NCBI GenBank assembly: GCA_021772915.1
Contig: JAJFLB010000059.1
Location: 46,123 to 110,122, forward strand
DNA length: 64,000 nucleotides
Origin: Gammaproteobacteria bacterium
GTDB lineage: Bacteria; Pseudomonadota; Gammaproteobacteria; Xanthomonadales; SZUA-36
Reading direction: 5' to 3'
Shown here: positions 51,639 to 61,196 of the stretch, one piece after another
Layout: the number at the start of each line of letters is the position of its first letter
Position numbering within the stretch: position 1 is the first letter of the stretch
Translations under genes and position numbers: made by a program
The notes under the pieces: generated by a model
Told to the model about the DNA's origin: nothing
Database searches by the model: none
Seen by the model: only the letters and a program-made list of their open reading frames with translations

Positions 51639-53657
51639 TCAGACCGCTGTATTGAGCATCAATCGATTCACTCGCTGTACGAAACCGGCGGGGTCTTCCA
51701 GCTGCCCACCTTCAGCCAGCAAGGCCTGTTCAAACAACAAGGTCGCCCAATCCGTGAACTCTTCACCAGACTCCCTCTCTGCCAACTGCTTGAGTAGTGG
51801 GTGTTCAAGGTTGACCTCGAGCAAGGGCTTGCTGTCGGGCATTGCCTGCCCCGCCTGTTCCAGCATGCGGCGCATGTGTAAGGCGAGCTCCTGTTCACTC
51901 AATACCAGGCAGGATGCAGACTCGGTCAAACGTTGACTGGCACGAACTTCGGAAACCTGTTCGGACAACGCATCTGCCAGGCGACCCAACAAGGGGTCCT
52001 TGTCCTCATCCTTCTGCTCCGACTCATCTTTCTTTTCACCGGCAGCTTCCAGGTCCACATCTCCCTTGGCGATAGAGCGAAGCTTCTTGCCTTCAAATTC
52101 GTTGAAATACCCCATCACCCATTCATCAATTCGATCCGACATCAACAACACTTCGATGCCCTTTTTGCGGAATATTTCGAGGTGTGGAGAGTTTTCTGCC
52201 GCCTTACGGTTTTCTGCGGTAACGTACCAGATAACATCCTGGCCCTCCTGCATACGCGACACGTATTCCTCCAGACTGATACGCTGCTCTGCGGCGGCTT
52301 CGCCAGTGGTGGCATAACGTAGTAATTTGGCAATCCGGTCGCGATTGGGCATGTCTTCCGCCAGGCCCTCTTTAATAACGTTGCCGAACTCATCCCATAA
52401 AGTGTTGTATTTTTCCGTCTCTTTGCCAGCCAAGCGGTGCATTAAATCCAGACTGCGTCTGACTACAGCGGAACGTATTTTGCCGACCAACTCGTTTTCC
52501 TGCAGCAGCTCCCGAGATACGTTCAGTGGCAGATCATCGGAATCCACCACACCACGCACAAAGCGCAGGTAATGTGGCAATAACTGTTCGGCAGCATCCA
52601 TGATAAAAACACGTTTAACATACAAGCGCAGACCGTGACGCTCGTCACGCTGCATCATCATATCCATGGGTGCTTTTGATGGGACGTACAGTAATGAGAT
52701 GTAGTTGTGGCTGCCCTCAACGTGATTGTGGGTCCAGCTCAACGCGTCAGAGAAATCATGACTTACATGTTTGTAAAAAGCCTGGTATTCATCACTGCTG
52801 ACTTCAGACTTCTGCAGAGTCCACAAGGCGGATGACTGGTTGATAGCTTCCCATTCCGGTTGTGCTTCAGGCTCTTCACCCTCTTTGTCAGCCGGTGCAG
52901 GCTGGCTCATCATATAGATCGGAAACCCGATGTGGTCCGAGTATTTCTGAATCAATGAGCGCAGGGACCAGGCCGCGAGAAATTCCTTGGCGTCATCACG
53001 CAGGTGCAAACTGACTTCGGTGCCATGCTCAGGCAGGTCTACCTGGGAAATCGTGTACTCTCCGGTGCCATCCGATTCCCAACGCACACCGTCCCCCGCC
53101 TTGCTTCCCGCCGGCCGCGTCAGGAGCGTTACTTTATCTGCAACGATAAATGATGAGTAAAAACCAACACCAAACTCACCAATCAGGTTGGAATCAAATT
53201 CCTCGTCGCCCGACCTGTTTTGTAAGAATCTGCGGGTGCCCGAACGCGCGATGGTGCCAATATTTTCAACCACATCTTCCTTTGACATGCCGATACCGTT
53301 ATCACGAACCGTGACGACACCGGCGTCTTCATCGACATCGATTTCAATCCTTAGCTCCGACTTGCCACCTAACAATTTCTCATCTTGCAAGGCTTCAAAA
53401 CGCAGCTTGTCACAGGCGTCCGATGCATTGGATACGAGTTCTCTCAAAAAGATTTCACGGTTTGAATACAACGAATGAACCATCAGGTTCAGGACTTCGC
53501 GTACCTCGGCCTGGAATTCATGCTTTTCAGCCTTGGCAGGTTTCGTAGTCTTGACAGGTTTCGTGACCTTGGCAGATTTCGTGGACTTGGTCGACTTGGG
53601 TGCCTTGCTGGCCTTGGTCGACTTGGAGGCTTTGGTGGTTTTTGTAGTCTTGGTCAT
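51639..53657 (-). CDS. htpG: Chaperone protein HtpG (Hsp90) with a Lys/Thr-rich N-terminal extension
   Basis: After an unusual stretch of about 41 residues made mostly of Lys, Thr, Ser, Ala and Pro (TKTTKASK, KSTKSTKSAK and similar), the protein is a normal bacterial Hsp90. The Hsp90 part starts at EKHEFQAEVREVLNLMVHSLYSNREIFLRELVSNASDA and includes RDNGIGMSKEDV, IARSGTRRF and GEFGVGFYSSF, then the middle and C-terminal dimer domains. HtpG usually starts a few residues before that motif. The ATG at 53657 is used; 53669 is a possible earlier start. The extension resembles basic DNA-binding tails and is written in near-repetitive DNA. Confidence 0.93.
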   Translation of the reverse strand: MTKTTKTTKASKSTKASKAPKSTKSTKSAKVTKPVKTTKPAKAEKHEFQAEVREVLNLMVHSLYSNREIFLRELVSNASDACDKLRFEALQDEKLLGGKSELRIEIDVDEDAGVVTVRDNGIGMSKEDVVENIGTIARSGTRRFLQNRSGDEEFDSNLIGEFGVGFYSSFIVADKVTLLTRPAGSKAGDGVRWESDGTGEYTISQVDLPEHGTEVSLHLRDDAKEFLAAWSLRSLIQKYSDHIGFPIYMMSQPAPADKEGEEPEAQPEWEAINQSSALWTLQKSEVSSDEYQAFYKHVSHDFSDALSWTHNHVEGSHNYISLLYVPSKAPMDMMMQRDERHGLRLYVKRVFIMDAAEQLLPHYLRFVRGVVDSDDLPLNVSRELLQENELVGKIRSAVVRRSLDLMHRLAGKETEKYNTLWDEFGNVIKEGLAEDMPNRDRIAKLLRYATTGEAAAEQRISLEEYVSRMQEGQDVIWYVTAENRKAAENSPHLEIFRKKGIEVLLMSDRIDEWVMGYFNEFEGKKLRSIAKGDVDLEAAGEKKDESEQKDEDKDPLLGRLADALSEQVSEVRASQRLTESASCLVLSEQELALHMRRMLEQAGQAMPDSKPLLEVNLEHPLLKQLAERESGEEFTDWATLLFEQALLAEGGQLEDPAGFVQRVNRLMLNTAV

Positions 53658-53717
53658 AGTGATACCCATAAAAATAAATGCTAATGCCCAAAGTTGGGTC
53701 TGCGCTGTGACTTTCAA

Positions 53718-53784
53718 GTAGGACCGACAAACTCGTTTGTTGGGAACCATTGAAATTCCCGATGAGCGAGCTCATCGGTCCTAC
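53718..53784. repeat. REPIN: two inverted REP hairpins
   Basis: Two copies of a hairpin motif, GTAGGACCGA...TGGGAA/CGGGAA, face each other: 53718-53746 (stem ACAAAC/GTTTGT) and the reverse complement at 53756-53784 (stem GATGAGC/GCTCATC), 9 bases apart. The GTAGG head and compensating stem changes are typical of REP sequences mobilised by RAYT transposases. It lies in the leader region upstream of htpG. Confidence 0.75.
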
Positions 53785-53795
53785 ATGGTTCTTCA

Positions 53796-53825
53796 CAAAA
53801 AAAAGCCCGCGGTGCGGGCTTTCCT
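53796..53825 (-). terminator. Rho-independent terminator of the rpsP-rimM-trmD-rplS operon
   Basis: On the minus strand, AAAGCCCGCACCGCGGGCTTTTTTTT forms a GC-rich 6-bp stem with flanking A/T pairs and ends in eight T. It lies about 20 bases after the rplS stop. Confidence 0.93.
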
Positions 53826-53843
53826 GGTTGCAGTCGTCGGAAA

Positions 53844-54188
53844 TTAACTCAGCTTTTCTTTGATGCGAGCGGCTTTACCTTCGAGATCGCGCAGGTAATA
53901 CAGTTTGGCGCGACGCACATCCCCACGGCGTTTGACTTTGACTGACTCTATCAGGGGGCTGTGGGTCTGAAAAACACGCTCTACACCGGTGCCGTGTGAA
54001 ATTTTGCGCACGGTGAAAGCGGAGTTCAGGCCACGGTTCTTGACGGCGATTACGACACCCTCAAAAGCCTGCAAGCGTTCACGGTTGCCTTCCTTGACTT
54101 TCACACTAACGACGACGGTGTCTCCGGGACTAAAATCCGGTAACTCGCGGTTCATCTGCTCTGCGTTGATTTCCTCAATGATATTCAT
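53844..54188 (-). CDS. rplS: 50S ribosomal protein L19
   Basis: The 114-residue protein matches bL19 throughout: [70 protein letters not shown] and the C-terminal [22 protein letters not shown]. It lies at the 30S-50S interface. Last gene of the operon, followed by a strong terminator. Confidence 0.97.
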   Translation of the reverse strand: MNIIEEINAEQMNRELPDFSPGDTVVVSVKVKEGNRERLQAFEGVVIAVKNRGLNSAFTVRKISHGTGVERVFQTHSPLIESVKVKRRGDVRRAKLYYLRDLEGKAARIKEKLS

Positions 54189-54227
54189 CGTTCTGTCCTT
54201 CCAAACCAAGTCGCTGACCGACTTATC

Positions 54228-54986
54228 TTAATTTAATTTCAGTTCGCGGCGAAATTCTTTTAACAAGTCTTTTGCCTCTTTGTCCAGCTCCCGGTTTTCC
54301 AGTAGCTCGGGTCTTCGTTGCCAGGTACGCCCCAGGGCCTGTTTTCTGCGCCAGCGACGTATCGCATCATGGTCACCGGAGAGCAACACTTCCGGTACCT
54401 TACTACCGTCCGCCACTTCGGGGCGGGAGTAGTGTGGATGATCCAGCAGGCCATCCACAAATGAATCCTGCTCGGCTGACTGCTCGTCACCCAATACACC
54501 CGGGATAAGACGGGCAACCGCATCAATTATCACAGCAGCGGCCAATTCTCCACCACTTAAAACATAGTCACCCAACGACCACTCTTCATCAATTTCCGAC
54601 TCAACCGTACGTTCATCAATGCCTTCATATCGTCCGCAAACCAGAATCAAACCCCGCCTGCTGGCCAACTCATTAATATCTGCCTGGTCCAGTCTTTGGC
54701 CCTGTGGACTCATCAGGCTGACCACGGGTTCCCGACCCGGCAATGCACCAACCTGGGCTGCACGCACCGCCCGAATGGTTGAACCCAATGGCTCAACGGT
54801 CATCACCATGCCCGGACCACCACCGTACGGCCGGTCATCTACGCTTCGGTGCCGGTCGGTGGCGAAGTCCCGGGGATTCCAGGCTTTCAACTCAATCCGA
54901 CCATCGTGAACAGCGCGACCGGTAACACCAAGACCGGTCAATTCCTGTATGGACTCAGGAAACAGTGTGATCACGTCAATTCGCAT
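54228..54986 (-). CDS. trmD: tRNA (guanine-N1)-methyltransferase TrmD
   Basis: The 252-residue enzyme has the SPOUT knot motifs: [67 protein letters not shown]. It methylates G37 of tRNAs that read CNN codons, preventing frameshifts. ATG at 54986 gives the family start; the upstream frame is not needed. Confidence 0.97.
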   Translation of the reverse strand: MRIDVITLFPESIQELTGLGVTGRAVHDGRIELKAWNPRDFATDRHRSVDDRPYGGGPGMVMTVEPLGSTIRAVRAAQVGALPGREPVVSLMSPQGQRLDQADINELASRRGLILVCGRYEGIDERTVESEIDEEWSLGDYVLSGGELAAAVIIDAVARLIPGVLGDEQSAEQDSFVDGLLDHPHYSRPEVADGSKVPEVLLSGDHDAIRRWRRKQALGRTWQRRPELLENRELDKEAKDLLKEFRRELKLN

Positions 54987-55031
54987 GCTGGTGTGGTGCC
55001 TGCTACCAACCCTGCCCATCACTGTGCCTGT

Positions 55032-55532
55032 TTAAAACTCAGCATCCCAGTCCACTGTTATCAATTTGGCAGCCAAATCAATCCGAGTCACGTATTGCCC
55101 CTGCACAAACGGCACCAGGTGCTCCCGTTCTCCCCTGATCACCAGTACATCATTGGCACCGGTTTCCAATAGCCGATCTACCCTGCCCAGCACCTCACCC
55201 CGGAGCGTCTGAACTTCCAGACCTTCAAGGTCAGTCCAGTAATACTCATCCGCAGCCGTGGCGGGCAGTTGGTCGCGGCCAACGCGAATCTGCTGTCCCA
55301 CCAACTCGGCAGCCCGATCCCGGTCTTCCACACCCGGTAATAATGCAACCAGGCCTTTTCCCTGTTTTCGCCCGTCTATACTATTGAACTGGCTTTGCTC
55401 TTTTTCCAGGTTCCATGGCTGGTAGTTAAATATTGCTTCCATCGGCCGGGTCCAGGAATGCACCTTAACCCAGCCCTTGACACCGTGAACCGCGGAGATA
55501 TAGCCGACCACTACCTGTTTTTCTGCACCCAT
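55032..55532 (-). CDS. rimM: Ribosome maturation factor RimM
   Basis: The 166-residue protein has the RimM beta-barrel (VVVGYISAVHGVKGWVKVHSWT) and the PRC-barrel C-terminal domain (YYWTDLEGLEVQTLRGEVLGRVDRLLETGANDVLVIRGEREHLVPFV). It assists 30S head assembly at protein S19. It sits between rpsP and trmD, the conserved order. The start at MGAEKQ (55532) is preferred. Confidence 0.95.
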   Translation of the reverse strand: MGAEKQVVVGYISAVHGVKGWVKVHSWTRPMEAIFNYQPWNLEKEQSQFNSIDGRKQGKGLVALLPGVEDRDRAAELVGQQIRVGRDQLPATAADEYYWTDLEGLEVQTLRGEVLGRVDRLLETGANDVLVIRGEREHLVPFVQGQYVTRIDLAAKLITVDWDAEF

Positions 55533-55564
55533 CACGCAAACCACACGGCCTTAATCACGTTCTG

Positions 55565-55816
55565 TCAGGCAGCGCTGCTCCGGGCTTGTGAGACCAGGTT
55601 TTGTACCCGCTCACTAACCTGCGCACCCACACCAGTCCAGTATTCAATACGCTCCAGGTCTACACGAAGACGCTCTTCCTGACCTTTTGCCAGTGGGTTG
55701 AAAAACCCGATTCTCTCGATGCGACGCCCATCACGCTTGTTACGGCTGTCCGCCACAACGATATGATAGAAAGGTCGTTTCTTGGCACCACCACGTGACA
55801 ATCTTATCTTTACCAT
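55565..55816 (-). CDS. rpsP: 30S ribosomal protein S16
   Basis: The 83-residue protein is a full bS16 ([60 protein letters not shown]). First gene of the rpsP-rimM-trmD-rplS operon. The promoter should lie in the 203 bases before it (55817-56019), where I see no clear hexamers. Confidence 0.97.
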   Translation of the reverse strand: MVKIRLSRGGAKKRPFYHIVVADSRNKRDGRRIERIGFFNPLAKGQEERLRVDLERIEYWTGVGAQVSERVQNLVSQARSSAA

Positions 55817-56019
55817 TCCTGAAAACCCTTTGTCTGAAAAATTGTAAATTACCGGGCCTAGTCATTAGATCATGAATCAATACAGGCGCGATTAGCAGCA
55901 GGCACCAGCATAATACCTTCTGCTGGACCGACTCCACGAAACCGCTCATTTTAACTACATTTGAAACAAAAGAAAACAATAGCCTGGGTTATTTACGTCA
56001 CCCCGGTTGCTTCGACCTC

Positions 56020-57438
56020 TTATACCGGTCCATCCCGCCACGGCCCCGTGATAGCAAAAGTCACACCAGGAGAGTAAAGGTTAACGAACATCCACTCACC
56101 ATCAGCAGAAAAACAGACACCTGCCCACTCGCTGCTAACTGCGGTCGCGCTCAAATCATGACCGGCAAAATTTGCGCGCAGACCAGTGTTGGTCTGACAA
56201 AATGCAAACAAGCCATCTTTGGGGTTGAGCCCCGCAATATACTGACCCCTGGTGAACCAACCCAGACGGTCTTCACAAATCATGAGACTGCCACGCGGGC
56301 TGACAACAATATTGTCCGGACCTGAGAAACCATTGGGGCCGGTGTTTTCAAATACCAATTCCAGCGTATCCCGGTCGAGGTCCAGCCGGAATACCTGCCC
56401 TGCCCGCTCACTCCCGCCCGCCTTGGAAGTGAAGTAAATTGAGCCTGGTTCGCAAGCGCAGCCTTCCAGGGAAACAAAAGCCGTGCCACCCGCAGCCAGC
56501 CCCTGGTTCACAACCCCCGCACCGTCATGTGTTCCCGGTGTATGGCCCTGCGTCGGCGTTTCAATATCCACCCAGCCAACGGGCATCGACACCCCTGCCG
56601 GAACCTCCCGGATTAACCTGGAATGGCCTTGTACGGCCAACATCTGTAATTTGCCGCCAGCGTCCAGCTTACCCGGCAACCTTGGCAGATAACGATAGAA
56701 ACCCGCAAACGGTGCGCGGTCCTCGGTCATGTAGACAATTCCAGACTCAGGCTCGACCGCCGCCGCTTCATGATAGAACTGCCCCATGTCAACAATGGGC
56801 CGGGGGTTTGACTCACCTTCAGGGTGAACTTCAAAAACGAAGCCGTGAGATTTTCTCGCGTTCTCGTGCTTCCAGAGATTCTGTCTTGACTCTATGCCAA
56901 GATGCATCAACTCAGGCGTCACCGGGGCTTCTTCACAAGATAGCCAGGTACCCCAGGGTGTAACCCCACCCGCACAATTATTCAAGGTACCGCTCAGGCT
57001 GACCCTGGACTCCACCAGGCGCTCCGAGCGGGTGTCAAATACCAGGGTTGTTGCCCCTCCGCCGGTGTTGTCCCATGCATTGAGTGGGTCTCCAAGCGGT
57101 CCGGATGAGCCACGCAGTTCATGGTTACGAACGAGGGTCACAAGCCCGTTTTCATCTGCCACCACGCCCATACCATCACAGGCCATGGGGCTGGAATTGC
57201 CATCACCGAGGGTTGCGCCACCCCAGGCGAAGCTGTGGTAACGAAAACCATCTGGCAGTTTCAGCAAGGGCAGCCCACTGGTCAGGTCATTGACGGGCGA
57301 CAATGGACCCAGAGAGGCGTGAAACTCTGGTGGGGTTCCGTTAAAAACCAGGCGGTCCAGAGCAGCCAGACCCAAGCCGAGCCCGCCCGCCGCGACCAGC
57401 CCATGTTTAAGAAATTTTCGTCGGTCCGTCGTCTCCAT
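56020..57438 (-). CDS. PhoX-like (DUF839) Tat-exported protein
   Basis: The 472-residue protein starts with a twin-arginine-type signal (DRRKFLKHGLVAAGGLGLGLAAL) and has PhoX-family features: NHELRGSSGP, GGATTLVFD, TLNNCAGGVTPWGTWLSCEE, GRF-like MGQFYHEAAAV and the end SSEWAGVCFSADGEWMFVNLYSPGVTFAITGPW. PhoX enzymes are calcium/iron-dependent alkaline phosphatases, but many DUF839 members are untested. It sits between ffh and rpsP, where most relatives have no gene. ATG 57438 with GGGG upstream is preferred over 57444. Confidence 0.82.
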   Translation of the reverse strand: METTDRRKFLKHGLVAAGGLGLGLAALDRLVFNGTPPEFHASLGPLSPVNDLTSGLPLLKLPDGFRYHSFAWGGATLGDGNSSPMACDGMGVVADENGLVTLVRNHELRGSSGPLGDPLNAWDNTGGGATTLVFDTRSERLVESRVSLSGTLNNCAGGVTPWGTWLSCEEAPVTPELMHLGIESRQNLWKHENARKSHGFVFEVHPEGESNPRPIVDMGQFYHEAAAVEPESGIVYMTEDRAPFAGFYRYLPRLPGKLDAGGKLQMLAVQGHSRLIREVPAGVSMPVGWVDIETPTQGHTPGTHDGAGVVNQGLAAGGTAFVSLEGCACEPGSIYFTSKAGGSERAGQVFRLDLDRDTLELVFENTGPNGFSGPDNIVVSPRGSLMICEDRLGWFTRGQYIAGLNPKDGLFAFCQTNTGLRANFAGHDLSATAVSSEWAGVCFSADGEWMFVNLYSPGVTFAITGPWRDGPV

Positions 57439-57462
57439 GATCATACCCCGGGAAAAACCAGC

Positions 57463-58827
57463 TCAGGACAAACCGGGTGGCAAGCGACCCTTGAGACCAC
57501 CCATTTTACGCATCATCTTACCCATACCACCCTTGCCAAACTTCTTCATCATGCGTTGCATTTGTGAGAACTGTTTGAGCATGCGATTGATATCCTGGAT
57601 TTTGGTGCCCGAGCCCGCAGCGATACGTCGTTTACGGGAGCCGCGAATGACATCCGGAAAACGTCGCTCCTGGGGCGTCATGGAATTGATAATGGCAACC
57701 ATGTAGGTGGTTTGTTTGTCGTTGACTCGACCTTTGACCTGATCTGGCAGCTCGGCCATGCCGGGCAGTTTGTCCACCAGGTTTCCGAGCCCGCCCATGT
57801 TCTGCATTTGCTCCAGTTGACTGCGGAAATCGTCAAGGTTAAAGCCCCTCCCCCGCTTGATTTTACGCGCTAGTTTTTCAGCTTTCTCCTGGTCAACATG
57901 CCGCTGTGCGTCCTCGACCAATGACAACACGTCACCCATGCCAAGAATACGTGAAGCCACACGTTCCGGGTGAAAGGGCTGTAGTTCGTCAATTTTTTCG
58001 CCCGTGCCAACAAACTTGATCGGTTTACCCGTCACCTCTCTGACTGAAAGCGCCGCGCCCCCCCGTGCGTCTCCATCCGTTTTGGTCAGGATCACACCGG
58101 TAAGTGCCAATTCGTCGTTGAATGACCGGGCCGTATTGGCGGCATCCTGACCCGTCATACTATCGACCACAAACAAGGTCTCATGTGGCTCAACAGCGGC
58201 GTGCAGCTGACGGATTTCCTCCATCATTGCCGCATCCACGTGCAAACGCCCGGCGGTGTCGAGGAGCAACACATCGGCAAACTGTCTTTTTGCCGCTGCC
58301 ACTGCTTGCAGGGCTATGTCGACCGGGGTGTCAGTGACGGATGAAGGGTGGAACAATACGTCCACCTGCCCGGCCAATGTTTCCAGTTGCTCGATGGCGG
58401 CAGGCCGGTAAACATCACAACTGACTACCATGACCTTCTTGTTGGTCTCCTCCTTGAGGTGCCTGGCCAGCTTGGCGGTGGTGGTTGTTTTACCCGAGCC
58501 TTGCAAACCTGCGAGCATCACCACGACCGGTGGATTGGCCTTGAGGTCCAGCTCCTCATTTTTCTCACCCATGATCCGGACCAATTCGTCATGTACGATT
58601 TTGACCAGTGCCTGACCCGGCTTGAGACTTTTAAGGACCTGCTGTCCAAGTGCCTGCTCTTTAACCTGCCCAATAAAGGCCTGCACAACCGGTAAGGCAA
58701 CGTCAGCCTCCAACAATGCAATCCGTACTTCACGCAAGGTTTCCTTGATGCTGTCTTCGCTCAGACGGCCCTGACCACGCAGTTTGCTTATGCTTTGACT
58801 CAGTCGCTGGGTCAGTTGGTCAAACAT
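57463..58827 (-). CDS. ffh: Signal recognition particle protein Ffh
   Basis: The 454-residue protein has the N domain, the GTPase G domain (GLQGSGKTTTTAKLA, DTAGRLHVD, TKTDGDARGG, GTGEKIDELQPFHPERVASRILGMGD) and a methionine-rich M domain (MLKQFSQMQRMMKKFGKGGMGKMMRKMGG). It binds 4.5S RNA and signal sequences for co-translational membrane targeting. Divergent from the ypjD-like gene. Confidence 0.97.
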   Translation of the reverse strand: MFDQLTQRLSQSISKLRGQGRLSEDSIKETLREVRIALLEADVALPVVQAFIGQVKEQALGQQVLKSLKPGQALVKIVHDELVRIMGEKNEELDLKANPPVVVMLAGLQGSGKTTTTAKLARHLKEETNKKVMVVSCDVYRPAAIEQLETLAGQVDVLFHPSSVTDTPVDIALQAVAAAKRQFADVLLLDTAGRLHVDAAMMEEIRQLHAAVEPHETLFVVDSMTGQDAANTARSFNDELALTGVILTKTDGDARGGAALSVREVTGKPIKFVGTGEKIDELQPFHPERVASRILGMGDVLSLVEDAQRHVDQEKAEKLARKIKRGRGFNLDDFRSQLEQMQNMGGLGNLVDKLPGMAELPDQVKGRVNDKQTTYMVAIINSMTPQERRFPDVIRGSRKRRIAAGSGTKIQDINRMLKQFSQMQRMMKKFGKGGMGKMMRKMGGLKGRLPPGLS

Positions 58828-58897
58828 TATTTACTCCACTATTGAGGACTCGGGTATTATACCGACTCAATACCTCTATCAAGCTATAGAATTTGCC

Positions 58898-59710
58898 ATG
58901 CATGACAAGATTACGCTGATCACCGTAGCCTGCTATTTGTTGGCCATCGTGTTCCTGTACACGGGGGTGGCAGAGGCTTCCAACCGCAAACGACTAATTG
59001 CGATCGGACTGACCTTATTAGGTGCATTACTACACGCCTGGGCGGAAGCACAGCATTGGCTAATCCCCGTTTCACCCCAGGTGAGCCTGCTCAATGTCTG
59101 GTCCCTGTGCGCGCTGGTCACCGTTGCCATCACCCTGGCGACTTTTCCCCTGCGCAAAAACCTGTTTGATGCGAGCCTGGTGACTTTGCCACTGGCGGTG
59201 CTGCTCCTGCTCGCAGAAGCTACGGTGGATGCACCTGCACTGGCACTGCCCCAGGACTCATTGGGGATGGCAGTACATATCATCAGTTCAATCATCGCTT
59301 TTGGCGTTCTCAGTATTGCCGCCGTGTACGCGGTCTTCGTTACCCTGATCGACCACCTTTTGCGTCGCCATAGCTTCAACAAGCTGGTACAAACACTACC
59401 CGCGCTGGAGACACTGGAGGAATTATTGTTTCACCTCATCAAGGCCGGTTTTGTCGTATTGACGGTCGCCTTGAGCGCTGGAATAATTTTTGTCAGCGAC
59501 CTTTTTGGTCAACACCTGGCTCACAAAACCCTGTTGTCCCTGTTCGCCTGGCTGGTGTTCGCACTGTTGTTGTGGGGACGGTGGAAGAATGGCTGGCGTG
59601 GTCGGGTCGCCGTCAGAATGACACTCGCAGGAATCACACTATTGGTTCTGGCCTATTTCGGCAGCAAGCTGGTTTTGGAGGTTCTCCTGCAACGCAGCTG
59701 GCACGGTTGA
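58898..59710 (+). CDS. ypjD: Inner-membrane YpjD-like protein (cytochrome c assembly family)
   Basis: The 270-residue protein has about eight membrane helices and belongs to the CcsA/CcmC-like superfamily that includes E. coli YpjD (LLGALLHAWAEAQHW, LALPQDSLGMAVHIISSIIAFGVLSIAAVYAVFV, SDLFGQHLAHKTLLSLFAWLVFALLLWGR). It lacks the WxWDP-type haem motif of true CcsA, and its function in relatives is unclear. Divergent from ffh and followed by a CNNM/CorC gene, as in many gammaproteobacteria. Confidence 0.84.
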   Translation: MHDKITLITVACYLLAIVFLYTGVAEASNRKRLIAIGLTLLGALLHAWAEAQHWLIPVSPQVSLLNVWSLCALVTVAITLATFPLRKNLFDASLVTLPLAVLLLLAEATVDAPALALPQDSLGMAVHIISSIIAFGVLSIAAVYAVFVTLIDHLLRRHSFNKLVQTLPALETLEELLFHLIKAGFVVLTVALSAGIIFVSDLFGQHLAHKTLLSLFAWLVFALLLWGRWKNGWRGRVAVRMTLAGITLLVLAYFGSKLVLEVLLQRSWHG

Positions 59711-59720
59711 TTAACCCACC

Positions 59721-60989
59721 TTGGACGACATTCCCCTAGCTACGTTTTACACGGCTTTGTTCATACTCATAATCCTGTCCGGGTTTTTTTCGAGCTCGGA
59801 AACCGGATTAATGGCCATCAACCGTTATCGGCTCAAGCATCTGGCCAATACCGGACACCGTGGCGCGCGACTTGCACAAAACCTGTTAAGGCGGCCAGAC
59901 AGGCTGATCGGGCTGATCCTGCTGGGCAATAATATGGTCAATATCCTGGCGGCATCCATTGCCACGGTCATTGCCATGCGGCTATTCGGTGACAGTGGCA
60001 TCTGGATATCCACGCTGGTCATGACGGTTATTGTGCTGATCTTTGCCGAGGTGGCACCCAAGACCGTCGCCGCCGTACATCCTGAAAGGATTGCGTTTCC
60101 AGCCTCATACGTACTGGTCGTGTTGCTGAAACTGCTTAATCCCATCGTCTGGCTGGTCAACTCCTTTGCCAACGTGTTGCTGCGGCCGTTCAATGTTAAA
60201 ACAGACGTTGAGGCACTGGAGCGTCTTAACCGGGAGGAGTTGCGCACCCTGTTAACCGAGGGCGGACAGATTTCCAATGATCACCAACGCATGTTGGTCA
60301 ATATCCTGGATCTTGAACAAGCTTCCGTCGAAGACGTGATGGTGCCCCGTGGGGAGATCGTCGGTATAGACCTTGAAGATGACTGGGCGGACATCCTTAA
60401 CCAACTGACACAGACGGTATACACCCGTCTGCCGGTTTACCGGGAAAGTATTGATGATGTGGTCGGTTTGTTGCACATCCGCACCATCATTGCGAAGCTC
60501 TTGCTGGGGGCCCTGCGGTTTGAAGACCTGCAACGCTCCGTCCGGCGCCCCTACTTCGTACCGGAAGGCACGTCCCTGACCCGACAACTGCTTGAATTCC
60601 AAAGTAAAGAGCGGCGGATGGCATTGGTAGTTGATGAATACGGCGATATCCAGGGGCTGGTGACACTGGATGATATCCTGGAGGAAATCGTTGGTGAATA
60701 TACACCGGAAGACCGTGGACGTTCACGTACCGTGCGCCGACTGGAAGACGGCAACTATCTCGTCGATGGTTCGGCCAGCATCCGTACCCTAAACCGTCGG
60801 TTTGAGTGGGAGCTGCCGTTTGACGAAGCGCATACCCTGGGTGGTCTGCTGATTGAGGAAATAGAGGCCCTCCCGGTGGGAAGGTGCAGCATCAAAATTG
60901 GCTCGCACATCATGACCATCGTGGACATACGGGACAATGTCGTCCACAAGATACTGGTCGAGCCAAACGGATCATTGCGGTGGGAGTAA
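59721..60989 (+). CDS. CNNM/CorC-HlyC family membrane protein with CBS pair
   Basis: The 422-residue protein has an N-terminal CNNM (DUF21) membrane domain (SGFFSSSETGLMAINRYRLKHLA, VLIFAEVAPKTVAA), two CBS domains (about residues 205-325, VEDVMVPRGEIVGID, ALVVDEYGDIQGLVTLDDILEEIVGE) and a CorC_HlyC C-terminal domain. Relatives act in magnesium or cobalt transport. It starts with a TTG 10 bases after the ypjD stop, supported by the family start MDDIPL. Confidence 0.87.
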   Translation: MDDIPLATFYTALFILIILSGFFSSSETGLMAINRYRLKHLANTGHRGARLAQNLLRRPDRLIGLILLGNNMVNILAASIATVIAMRLFGDSGIWISTLVMTVIVLIFAEVAPKTVAAVHPERIAFPASYVLVVLLKLLNPIVWLVNSFANVLLRPFNVKTDVEALERLNREELRTLLTEGGQISNDHQRMLVNILDLEQASVEDVMVPRGEIVGIDLEDDWADILNQLTQTVYTRLPVYRESIDDVVGLLHIRTIIAKLLLGALRFEDLQRSVRRPYFVPEGTSLTRQLLEFQSKERRMALVVDEYGDIQGLVTLDDILEEIVGEYTPEDRGRSRTVRRLEDGNYLVDGSASIRTLNRRFEWELPFDEAHTLGGLLIEEIEALPVGRCSIKIGSHIMTIVDIRDNVVHKILVEPNGSLRWE

Positions 60990-61196
60990 AAATCCGATCA
61001 GCACCGGACCTGAGAAACGGACACTTTGACAGCCTCCAATATCGAAGACATACCTGTCTCCAACCACAAACAGTGAGCCAAGGCACGCGTGCCTTTTATA
61101 GTGCCCCCTGAATCCTCATCCCCCACCTTTATGTACTGACATACCGTCTCAACACAGACAGGTTACACCCGCTAGTGAAAAATATTGGCCACCCCG

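Noticed and set aside
53530..53657. Short periodic DNA at the htpG start as a CRISPR or satellite
   Set aside because: The period is a codon-level Lys-X-Thr repeat in frame with HtpG; there are no spacers or palindromic repeats.
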